A stretch of DNA of 64,000 nucleotides from Nelumbo lutea (taxonomy: Eukaryota > Streptophyta > Magnoliopsida > Proteales > Nelumbonaceae): NCBI GenBank assembly GCA_022828595.1, contig JAKGHH010000005.1, forward strand, positions 61,871,655-61,935,654, in the 5' to 3' direction. The notes below the pieces were generated by a model. It saw nothing but the letters and a program-made list of their open reading frames with translations, did not search any database and was not told where the DNA came from. Position numbers and translations under genes: made by a program. Below are positions 1 to 11,400 of this stretch, piece by piece; positions within the stretch are counted from its first letter, which is position 1; each line of letters opens with the position of its first letter.

Positions 1-134
1 TTGTTGTTTTCTTGATTCCTTTTTTTTTTTAATTCTTTTATATGCCTCCCAGGTCACCTCTTCCTTTTCTCCCCCAATGATGGCTCCTCTCTACCCAAGA
101 TCAAGTCATTGTACAACCTGTACTTGTGGATATA

Positions 135-600
135 ATATTTTTGCTTTTATTAATCCAGCAGATAAGAGTTACAGGCAACCCAGGGAAAGGCATGAGATGT
201 GACCTTTCCTTTAAGATTGGTCAAAGAATTATAAGTTTAAATAAAAATTACAGGGTAACACAATAAAGAAGCCCGAGAAACCCCCTGTTTAGCAAGTGAG
301 TCAGCCATCGAGTTAGCTGATCTGCCTATCCACTGGACTCTAATTGTCATATTCCTTGTTCGCCACTTAACCTTTTTAAGAAGATCTCTATGGCCCCAGA
401 TCAGAGTTCGGATTCAGCAACCATCCCTGATCCCACAACCACCTGGGAGTCCCCTTCAATAAGCTAATGTTCTATTCCTAGCTGAATTGCAAGCTGGATT
501 CCTTGTACAGCAGCAAGCAATTCAGGCCTTGTAGAGTCTCCCAGACCCTACAGGACCTGAATACAAAGATATAATTCTACCCTCTGGATAGAATATTAAC
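135..600 (-). mobile_element. Decayed LINE 3' fragment with RNase H remnant
   Basis: Read on the minus strand, 500-560 gives a segment ending in PELLAAVQGIQLAIQLGI, and a little further IEGDSQVVV. These resemble the Glu-helix and the second Asp of the RNase H domain at the end of plant L1-type LINE ORF2. Stop codons interrupt the frame, so it is dead. The left end merges into T-rich sequence near the window start, which fits a minus-strand 3' end. Exact limits are uncertain. Confidence 0.6.
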
Positions 601-839
601 CACCTACTTCTGTCTTACTCCTACATATCAGCTATTGTAACCATTTCTTCCCTCTTTCTGGAGCCTTATTGGTGCCTTTTCATGTTTGCTTTCCTCTCTC
701 CGAGTACTAAAAGAGGGAAGATCTTTTGGAACAAGAGCAGCTTCTTTTTGGAGTGTTTGAAATGAAAGAAATAATTGAATCTTAGAAGTAAAAGGACAAA
801 AGGTTAGTTCCAGTATTGATTTCATTGCAATTGGGATTA

Positions 840-1275
840 CTCAATGGGTCTTAACAAAAGAGAATTCAAAGGAGATTTGGTGGATCCATGTTACTCAGTT
901 GTGGCAAGGACATGGCTGGAGAAGGTGTAGGATACAAAATTTACACTGATTGTTCATCTAAGTCCTCTGCCCCTTAGTTTGGTTGTCAGTTGCCACCAGA
1001 CAAAAGTAGGTGCTGGCCCCTTAGGTTCTCTCTTAGAAAAGTTTAGGTATTAGCATCCCACTTGGACTGCTTGTTCATGTGGGTTCCTATATTTGCTAAT
1101 GCATTAGCTGATTTTCTCTGGCCAGAGAAGGGGTTGGGGGATCATGGGCTCCAGAGCTAGGGGCTGATCTATCAGATCAATGTAAAGCCTCTTTTTTCTC
1201 TCCTGTTGTACTCAGCCTTGTGCTGTTTTGTATTGGTTTTGTTCTTTCATTTTATCATTAATAAAATCTTATCAT
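840..1275 (+). mobile_element. Decayed LINE 3' end (RNase H tail and 3' UTR)
   Basis: The plus strand around 1095-1150 reads FANALADFLWPEKGL, matching the last helix of LINE RNase H domains (N-x-x-AD). It is followed by a T-rich 3' UTR ending in a TTTTATCATTAATAAAATC-like string. No intact ORF remains, and the 5' truncation point was not located. Confidence 0.55.
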
Positions 1276-1495
1276 GCTGTGGTGGGAGTTAAATGGAGAG
1301 ACTGAAATCTTAGGCATCAAATAGGACAGGCCACATTCGGGCTTAGACATTACAAGCGGAAGCAACATGGATTCCCCAGTCAGCTAATTCTCATGCAAGC
1401 TACCTTACTCGTGAAGGTGTTAGTAGACAGGAGCTAGTGTGAGGAAAGAAAGGATCATTCGGTTACCTCATGTGATTTTCTTTTTCTTTTTTTTT

Positions 1496-1518
1496 GGGGG
1501 GGGGGGGGGGAGGGGGGG
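1496..1518 (+). repeat. Poly-G tract
   Basis: Fifteen G, one A and seven G in a row follow a T-rich run. It is a simple homopolymer inside the inferred XRN intron. Tracts like this are prone to length error in assembly. Confidence 0.9.
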
Positions 1519-2427
1519 AAGCAGCAATTGTTCAGCTTCATAATTCTGACTTTAAAATAATGTATAATGTCACTTTATATATTTTCTTTTTTACTCTGTT
1601 CTGACAAGCAACAAGATTTTAAAGTTTCCAATCGGGAAAAAAATGCTGTGGTAGGAGTATACTGCATTTATCCTTTTTTTTTTTATATTTGTTAATTACT
1701 GTAATGCATGATGGTAAGACTTCTGGGATAAAGAGAGCATACCAGGCTGGCCTAAAACAGTTACCTGACATTACCAGTCTGGTTTCTGGAATAATGAAGA
1801 TAGGGATCAAGGATGACACAAAGTGGGAATGGTTCAGAGGATGATGGGATGCCGCTGGAATAGTTGGACTGAGAGAGGTAGATGTTGTTTGGTTCTCAGG
1901 TTATCTTAAAAATGGGTTGACAGCTCTCTCTTCAATGGTGGTCATTTATAGGTTTTTCCCCTTTTTACAGATCACCTCAGTCTCTATAGGCCCATGTTGA
2001 GTGCCAACATAATCCATGGCATAGTGTTTCACAGTGGATCTTGTCCTCTGGACTAAGTCTATCGCCTCTGAGGCCTGAAGTTAGCTCCTTAAACTGGTCA
2101 GCCTGGTGTTTCTCATGCATGAAGCCCAGAATCGAGTCATGGGCATATCCACAATAGCAAGGAGTGTAGTCCTTCACAAATGTGCCTACAGCCAAATCTA
2201 CAAGCACATAGTTCACCAAGTGTACATTATGCAGAGCATATACACCCATATTCATTCTCATGTAAGCATATTTATGGATTTTCTATTTTTTCAGATATTC
2301 TGTTGTGAATGCCATTTTAAGAAATCCTCACCCTATTTTTTATGATTTTTTCCAATTATGTATTATATGCTTGCTTCTTTAGATTAACATTAATTAGTAG
2401 AGATTTCATTTTTTTATTTGTTGTTAG

Positions 2428-5400
2428 GTTCTAAGATATACGGAGGGCCTATGCTGGGTTATGCACTATTATTATGAAGGTGTTAATTCTTGGCAGTGGT
2501 AAGGTTCTCTTGTTTTTTTATGTTAAGTCATTTGTGAACTAGAATGTATTGTGCCTGATTGCTAGATACAACCAAATGGATGGGTTAGAGTACAAATTTG
2601 GATACATATCCTACATATGTTCAAATGCATATGGAACTTGTTTTTCTTTCATACAATATGAAGCTTGTCCATCACAAAAAATTGCATCCAATCACCAAGG
2701 AAAATAATATGGGTAAATAAGGCCTGCTTGGATATAGCGGTGTTATCTTTTTGAATACTTGGATTCTTCTGAATATTCCATCTTTTGCATTTGTTGGAAA
2801 TTCTTTGATTTTTTTCCAAGTTTTGTTCTTATCATTATGCACCTTTTATTTCTGATCTGAAGGATCTTGATCAGTTGCCAACTATTTATTTTTGGAAATT
2901 CTTTGGTTTTTTCCAGGTTTTATCCGTATCATTATGCACCTTTTGCTTCTGATCTCAGGGATCTCGATCAATTGCAGATAAGCTTTACACTAGGTGCCCC
3001 TTTTAAGCCATTCAATCAACTGATGGGGGTTTTTCCAGCTGCAAGGTTGAATGATTGCCATTCCTTTTTTCTTTTTCTAGTTTATATTTAACTTCAAATG
3101 ATCTTTTTTCTTGTGAGAACTTTCTGATTGGTTGATCTATTTGTAGTTCCCATGCACTTCCTGAGCATTATAGAAAATTGATGACTGACCTAAACTCACC
3201 TATTATTGACTTTTATCCAACTGGTATGCTTTGTTCTTGTGTCATCATCTATTTAAATTAGAGTATTGCATGCATATTATGATTTCCCCCCTTGATTATG
3301 TTGGTCAGATTTTGAAGTGGACATGAATGGAAAGCGATATTCTTGGAAGGTTGGATTTTCTTTTTCTATGTATAGTAACATTTGTTAATTTGTTATACAG
3401 ATATGGAGGTCTAGAGTAACAAATTTTTCCTAGTTGAATTCTTCCAAAATTTCTTGTTAATGAATATTCTTTTTATTTTGAAGGGTATTGCCAAATTACC
3501 TTTTATTGATGAAGACCACCTTCTTGCTGAGATTGAAAAATATGAACATACTTTGATGGTATGGTAGTTTAGGCAAGCAACTATTTTAAATAAACTAAGA
3601 TTATAGATTATTATATAGAAGTCATATTTGGTTTTAAAGAGCTCAGTATTTGTACACATTTCTGCTGTAGGAAGAAGAAGTGCGGAGAAACAGTGTGATG
3701 TGTGACATGCTTTTTGTGACTTCATCGCATCCTCTCTCTCCATATATATTTTCCCTTAGTGATCGCTGTAGACAATTGCCAGACAAAGAACAAATAGAAG
3801 TTAAAGAAAAAGTTTATCCCAAATCCAGGTGAGCAAGTTTCGGCTATTGGTAACATATTGGCAACTTTAAAGCATATTTCTTAATGCTAGCTTGGGGTAT
3901 CTGAGGACTCTTTAGTTGACTCATTTTCTTTAATATTCAGTTTTAGAGAGGGGAACCCCTTTTTATTTTAGAGCTTTCCTCAAAATTTTTAGGTTCTTAC
4001 TAAAACTATTTCTTTTGATAGATAACTTGCGAATTTTATTAATTTGTGGAAAAAATGTAAGATATGTAGAAATAAGGTTGTTCCCAAGCACCCCTCAGCT
4101 AAAAAGAGGAGCTAAACTCCCCTCCCTATAATACCACTCCTTTTAGTTAAGATACTGCATTTTCCTGTTCACTTTTTGTGGTCCCCCAAAATAAACATTC
4201 CTGTTGGCCTCTAGTCTTGCCAATGCTTCTGCTATTTCCATTGATTATTCTACTTATCCAGTTGAATGTGGCTCTCATTTCCTTTGCTGACCCAGTTACT
4301 TCTCATATGGCATCTCTATGGCACCATGGGCACTTAATTGTTGTTCTTCATCCACCTAATGATTGTGTGAGAATCACCTTACATTAGCAAGTTATTATAA
4401 TTTAATGTTTTCCCAAGCTTCAACCCCTGCACTAGTGCCATCATTTCTGTCTTGATTGAGTTACCTTAATAATAGGTTGTCAAGATTGCACCTTCGTAAT
4501 TTCTAAATACACCTCTTATTCTCCATTAAACCAGGATTGTCCAGACTGCATCCTTCAAAATTTAATTTGGTGGTGGAGAGGCCATATGCTAGCTTTTTTA
4601 AGGATTCTGGCAAGGATGAGTTTGTTATTTGCCGCCAGCTTATTATTATTGCTATTTTTTTGAAAGGTTAAAACAGAATTGTATTAATATATAATAGGCA
4701 GGAGAGAGTGCTGCCCAAAAGCTGCACAAAGAGGGCCAACAATGGAGCCCCTGGCACCCTTCTATTCCTACCACCCTTTAATTCACTCAACCTTCTACAC
4801 ACATCTCCCCCACCAACCAAGGCTCCTCCCCCACCGCACCACCCCTCTTCCAGTTCCACAATTCTTCCCTGTTTCCTTCCCTATCGGCCCATAGACACTT
4901 CTAGTTACCACTTTTGGATCTGGTTTAAGACACATCAATGCCAATGACAGAACATTCTCCTTAAATGTCCAACCTAAGGCATCCCAAATTGTTAATATAC
5001 CCCCAGCCAGACCTTTTGATTCAGTCATGCCACTAAAAATTATTTCCACCCCACAAGTTTCCACACAACACACCATTCAAATCTTCAAGTTTCTTGAAGC
5101 AATAGCACCTCTACTTTGTTACATTCTGACCATCTTACCACTCTCCTATGTTCTCTCAACCCCTTCACATTCCAAGAACAAACTCGTCTTTCTTTTTCCG
5201 CGTCTTATACTATCTCCTCCTCACAAATTATTCTCCCCCCCCCCCCCACCAATAAAAAAAAAAACAAAAAAGAAAAGAAAAGAAAAATAATCCTAAGGTT
5301 TTGCTTACCTTCACCTCTCTATTTCCAGATACACTGAACTTTTTACCATATGAGTTTCATCCAATAGTACTTCTTGCTCATCTTCTTCACTTTCTAAATC

Positions 5401-8400
5401 AACTTCAATAAAAAACTATTATTTTTTTTTGGAACAATCAAAAACTATTATAGCTCCACTAGTTTCATTTTTTCCAAAATATATTTTATCTTATGAAGCT
5501 TGAAGCACCTAATAATTATAGGTTTGTAGGGAAGGTAAGGCTTACTTTTGTTTATGGGCCATGGTGATATTCTCCTTAGGTGAGGCTGTATTAATGAGTG
5601 AGGCTGCACCTCGCGCTTCATATTGGGATGCTTGTAATAGACTATTTATCATTTGCTTCTAATGAAATCAATTGAATTTTTATCTATAAAAAAAAAAAAT
5701 CTCCTTAGGTGGACAGTGAATGCTGTACTATGGAGGATGAAAGGGTGTGATTGGAACATTTGAACAAGGGGTTTAATCAAGGTCCAAAGTAGGGGTGAGC
5801 AAGAAAACCAAACCGACCGAAACCGAACCAAAAATTCAGTTAACCAAACTGGTTGGTTTGGTATTTAAAAAACAAACAAAGGTACTGGTTCGGTTTCGGT
5901 TAACCAAAATAGAAAATCGGCGATTAACCGAACTGACCGATATACATTTATTTATATATATTTTATGTATTTTTATGTATATTATATATATTTTATATTT
6001 TCTATACATTATAAATTAATAAATATGCATTATATATAAATATATATTTATAATATATAATATATTATTTATTATTTAAAATATAATATTTTATATATAT
6101 TTCTAGTGTTTTATTATATTTTTATAATATATATAAATAATAAAAAAACTGACGAACGGACAAATCGAACCGATGTTTAACCAAACCGGTCAATTGATTA
6201 ACTGATAAGCTTCGGTTCGGTTCCGGTTACCGGTTTTTCAATAATCGGTAACCTTGGTTCGGTTTAAAAAATATGCCCACGGTTTGGTTAGCTGAACTGT
6301 GAGCACCCCTAGGGGTGGCCACGAGCCGAGCTATTCACGAGTTGCTCGAGCTTGGCTCGTGAAATGCTTGGCTTGACTTGGTCTCAACCAAGCTTGAGCT
6401 CAATTTATAGGCTCGATTAGTAAACGAGCCGAGCTCGAATATATATATATATATATATATATATAATTCTTAATTTTTTAAATATCAAATAAAAAATATT
6501 TTTTATTTAATTTTTTATTTTTATAAAACATTTTTTCTGAAATCGAGCTTGAGATTATGAGTTTTTGACTTGAGTTGAGCTCGAGCTCAATGTTCTAGTT
6601 CGAACCAAGCTTGAGCCTTGTACAACAGTGGCAAGCCGAGCTTAAGCCTCGTACTATTCGACTCGGCTCGGCTCAAATCCACCCCTAAGCACCCCTAGTT
6701 CAAAGTATCGGAAATGCAAGGTGTATGAAAAAGAATTTTAAGAGACGTATCGGGATATGCTTTGGATATGCATGGATACGGATGAAAAATCAAGATATGC
6801 ATAAATATGTTAGGAAATTCAAATAAATCCTAAAAAAATATATTACTAACAATAATTACAAGTTTAATATGATTCTAAAAAGGTAATTTAAATGTAAAAA
6901 ACCATAATTTAATTATTTATATGAAGGGTGAGATACTGGGACACAATTAGTAACCATTGAAGAATGATGGAATAACTAAAATGTGAAAAAAAAAAACTAA
7001 AATATGAATGCATATACATCAATTTTCAAATAACCAATATAATTTATTTTAATATTTATTAGTATATAAAATTTAATAATTAATTCTAGCATTTATTAAT
7101 AAACACCCACTAAGAAAAGAGAATAAGTACTTAAAAATAAAAATGCACATACTCATAAGTCATAACAAACAAGTGGGTGCGGCTTGGTGGTGAACTTATG
7201 GTTGTTAAAGTCTAGTGACCAAGGTTCAAGTCTTGCCGTCTCACCTAAAGTTTGTAGTTTTTATAGTAATAAAACGAAATTAATGAAGTTACAAAAAAAA
7301 ACTAAATTAATGAGAGAGAGGATCATTAATGAACGGAATTAATGAGAGAAATTGACTTAGGCGCTAAAATTCAAATTTAAAATTTAAAATTGTTTTAGAA
7401 GTAATTAACTAATTAATGATAGAGAAATTAGACTTAAATTTAGGAGTAATTTTCGAAATTAATGGGGATGAATTCAGTATTAAATATAGATTGAGAAGGG
7501 GGCCCGAAACTATCAAGTATATTGGGCTGTATTGGACTGTTTCGAGCCCATATCTGCCACTACAGACCCGAAACAGCCCGTGATGGGCCCGCATCTGTGC
7601 GATACGGCCTGATACATTGCGATATTTTGAACCTTGGGATTGATATAGTACAAATGAGTTTCACATTGAGGACTCTAGGACCATTTTTAATCATCAATAT
7701 ATTAGAATATCTGTTTGCACTTATACAAGGGCTATGATCCTGGTAGTGTGACTTGTCAAAAAATGATCCTGGTAATGCAACTTCACTTACAACTAGACCC
7801 GTTCATGGGCCGGGCCAGGCTTTTACTCATCATTAATGGAAATACGCTAGGCCCGAGCCCGAGCCGATCCGACCAACAGGCCTATAACTTGGGCCCGAGC
7901 TCGGCCTTGATAAAAAGCTCGAGCCCGAGCCCGAGCCCGAAGCCCGAGCTAATAAAAAAAATTACAATTTTCCCTATTCAAATTAGAATTAAAAATTCAG
8001 ATTTTTTTTTCCTATTTAAATGAACAATGGGCCTACAAGATGGTTTTTTTTCCTTTTATGTTTTAAAACACAGTTTTACATTCTTAAATCAAAAAATTTA
8101 TTCAAATGGACATAATATCACATAACCCATTTTAAGTCTAATTTTAGGTCAGGCCGGGCTATTTTGACAAAACCCAAGCCCAGATTGAATTTATTGTGGG
8201 CCGGGCTTTTTGGCCCGAGTTTAAGCCCGCGGACCTATAAACATGTTCAAGCCCGTCCAGGGGCCGGGCCGGGCCGAGTGGCCGGCCCGTCGGGCCACCC
8301 GGCCCATGAACAGGTCTACTTACAACAATCCCAATGATAAGTTCCATCAGTGGTTTTAGCTCAAGGGCCGTTTTCTATCCAAGTAGCAGGCCACCATGAC

Positions 8401-11400
8401 CCTTGTTCTCTTCTTACACATATAAAGCTAATTTTGCATTCTAATCATATAGGATGCACACTGCAAGTTTTATATCAAACCATGTACTGATAGTGCCTTG
8501 GACATATCAAACAATGCATCTATTACATTCTTTTCAGGTTCTTTTATGTGAGTAGCAATTTTTTTTAGGGTTAATTACTTAAATGTACCCTTTGATTTCA
8601 CTACGCTACTTAAATATACCTTCTTAAAGGAAAAATCAAAGGACAAAAATGCCCTTTACTGTTGTTTAAATTTTCAAAACATACACTTGACTGTTATTCC
8701 AGAAACAAAGAGGACTCTTTCAAAAAACCTACACAGCACTTCAAAGCCAAAGAATAATCAAATCATCACGCTTCTCTTGCTCCCTCCCTTTTCTCTCTTT
8801 CTTCAATCCAAACACCAACTGTCAATAAAAAATCTGAACTCTAAAGGTCTTCATTTTTCTCTCTGGTTTGAATAGTCCCGAAACAAAAATATTGATGTCT
8901 TATAATTTATAAATGATTCTTTGCACTTTCTGCAACAGAGGACAAACTTATGTTTCTTTCAGAATGGATTCCAATGCTGCCCTGGAAGTGACAATAAATT
9001 TACGGGAAGCCCTTGCCTTTCTGAGCATTTTCTTCCTCCAAAACTCTTTGCTTGAGCATTTCATTCAAATCATTATTCTTTTGGTTGTATTCCTTGAACT
9101 CTTGCTGCTGTTAGAGGATTGCAAAGTCTTGAGCTTTGATCTGAACCACAACTTACATTCTTATTGCAGTGTGCGGAGATCTGATATATTGCAGAAAGAA
9201 ATGGATAAGAAAATATATCAGAGAAATAGTTGGTGATCTGTAAATGGCCTTTTATCTAACATTCCTAACAACTTGAAATGTAGAGCAACCTAACCCAGTC
9301 TACCCCATTAGGTGGAAATAAACAAAAGCAGTTGGTGAATCTGAGGATGGTTATACTATACGATAGCAGACTCAGATCCACCAAAAGAGATCAAAAAACA
9401 TATTTGAGCAATCACAAGTATGTGTGGGAACAAGTGATGGGAAAATGCTAGACAAGGAAACTAGCTAGGCAGAATCAATGTGGGGAAGAGTATGGGAAAG
9501 AACATAGTGATCTCTAAATTGATAAGTTGTTAGAACTGTTTAGGAACCAAGCACTGCTATAAATCACGTAAAAAATAAAACCAATGCGGAAAGGTGCAGG
9601 TCTTACAGATCACGATGCATTTCTCTAATCTATTTTTCTTGTCCATTTCTTGTCAGGCAGAGGTTCTTTGAAATAATTTAATAGCCTTATTTCCACTGCA
9701 AGTGTGCAGATTCTCTTTTGTCATCATGAAATGGCCTCCCAACAACCTAGCATGCATCTTGTCAAGGAAGTTGGAGGCATTGGAATGCTGGACTGAGTTG
9801 TTTTTCAGTCTTTTTGATTTGGGTTCATGAGCGAAATTTTCCTTTTGGGCTTCTGGACCACTTCCTCTTCCTCTTCTGGTGTTGTTCATGGGGATTCAGT
9901 GGCATGGTATTGGTCTTCTCCGGATCAAGGAAAGCCAGATGGTCCACCATTCATCTTTGAGGTGGAGGAAGCAATGACCAACCCCCTTTCGCTTCCCTTT
10001 GAAAACTCAAGAAGTGGAAGAGATGAGGATGAGTAAGTGCCATTGTGGAGGGGTAAAAGGGAGATTAAGATGAAATGTAATAGGTAAGTCATATTACTTC
10101 TAAACAGCATTGCTCAATAACACCCTGTATCTATTATTTATCAAAAAAGAGCACCCTGTATCTATTTGCACAAAAATCTAAAAAGCCCTTTGTTTAATTG
10201 ATTTATAAAAAATGTGCCATTGCTCAATGTTGGTCCTGGCTATTTGGGGTCTTGGGAGGGTGGACTGGATATGGACCTAACTTTAGGCAATATTTGCACA
10301 AGATGACTGCTCTCTGACTCTCAGGTTTGCCAGCCTGAGATTTTATCATTCACCAGGAATGGTCTCCTGTTCAATAAATTTATACAATATAAAGATAACT
10401 TGGTCAGACATAAGACCTGGAAGGAGGATGAATTGGTATGGGTTGGCCAATCTGGTTGTATTTAACCCCATTGGTAGTGTCATTAACCTTTCTAGTTCAA
10501 GAATTCATCTGTTTATTTCACCCAGATTAACCAGTTTTGACTGTTTTACTGCCTATCTGGATCTTACAATCTATGTTACCAGACACAGCAAGGGCATGGA
10601 TGAACAAGGTGTTAGAGAAAGAATTTATGCTAAAAATTAAAGTGTTTTGTCACGATATAGTCTATGACCAATAAGAACCATTTAGGCCAAATCCTGGGTC
10701 ATCTAATTCTACCAGTTGCTCTTTGCCTTAAAACAATTGATCAATATGCCTAATATGGCGATATCCACTTTTTATGTTTTTTTGGTTATGAAGCAATATC
10801 CACTTCTGACCATCCAGATGATAGACATCCTTTTAATGTGACTTTAGCTCTAGTTCTTACTTAAGTTTTTGTTCTCTGTGCCATTGTGCCCTCTGTTCTC
10901 GTTTGAAGAAATCTGTTTTGTGCAATCCTCTGATTTTATTTTAGGACTACATGCAGTGGTGGGATGAATGGGTACATATCGCTTTGTAATGGGGATCCTT
11001 GTCCTCCTGTTTTCCGGTGTCCTGTTACTGGAATGGAAGATATTATGAATAATCAAGTCATGTAAGTGTTTTCTGAACTTGGAATGGAAGATATATGAAT
11101 TGAAACTTTAAGTACATTTTACTGATTCTCTCTCTCTCTCTCTCTCTCTCTTCCTTTTTTGCAATTCAGATGTGCTATATATAGACTTCCAAATGCACAT
11201 AAACATATTACTAAGCCGCCAGCTGGGGTTATATTCCCAAAGAAGGTATAACAGAAGTCAGAACCTGTGAACCACTTACCTTTTAAAGAATGTCTATTTC
11301 TGCTGCTTGCTTTTTGTTTCATTAGTGTTTCATGTTCAAAATCTAGGAAAATCCTGAATTTATATATATTATGAGAATTGAGAAGTGCACAAGTGCTTGG

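Larger units (their letters stand above)
1..2427. other. Left flank, inferred intron of the XRN gene
   Basis: No exon could be placed here. The first recognised XRN exon begins at 2428 in phase 0 after a TAG acceptor and corresponds to the middle of the protein, so an upstream intron of at least 2.4 kb is inferred, with the N-terminal exons left of base 1. The stretch holds two decayed LINE ends (about 135-600 and 840-1275), a poly-G tract and otherwise unrecognised AT-rich sequence. The alternative, a gene truncated at its 5' end, cannot be excluded from this window. Confidence 0.6.
5790..6697. mobile_element. hAT-type MITE (outer), AACCGAACC-rich
   Basis: Starts TAGGGGTGAGCA and ends GCACCCCTA, flanked by GTCCAAAG (5782-5789) and GTTCAAAG (6698-6705), an 8-bp target duplication with one mismatch. 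Both arms are rich in GGTTCGGTT/AACCGAACC and the centre is AT-rich, so the whole folds back. There is no coding capacity. A second hAT MITE sits inside its right terminal repeat. The terminal motif and 8-bp duplication are hallmarks of the hAT superfamily. Confidence 0.88.
3829..10944 (+). other. 7.1 kb XRN intron filled with transposons
   Basis: The donor GTGAGC at 3829 and acceptor TTTTAG before 10945 join codon phase 2 to phase 2. The intron holds a LINE endonuclease remnant, a poly-A retro-insertion, nested hAT MITEs, two SINE-like units, another hAT MITE and a pseudogene fragment, listed separately. Stretches 3830-4650, 6700-7170, 8330-8940 and 10370-10940 show nothing I recognise beyond AT-rich repeat-like sequence. 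Confidence 0.8.

Noticed and set aside
4708..5290. Pro/Ser-rich plus-strand frames
   Set aside because: They lie opposite a LINE remnant and over a poly-C/poly-A tract; composition explains them.
7400..7790. AT-rich and GGGCCCG-containing sequence as another hAT MITE
   Set aside because: GATGGGCCC and GAGCCC motifs occur, but no paired ends or 8-bp duplication could be found.
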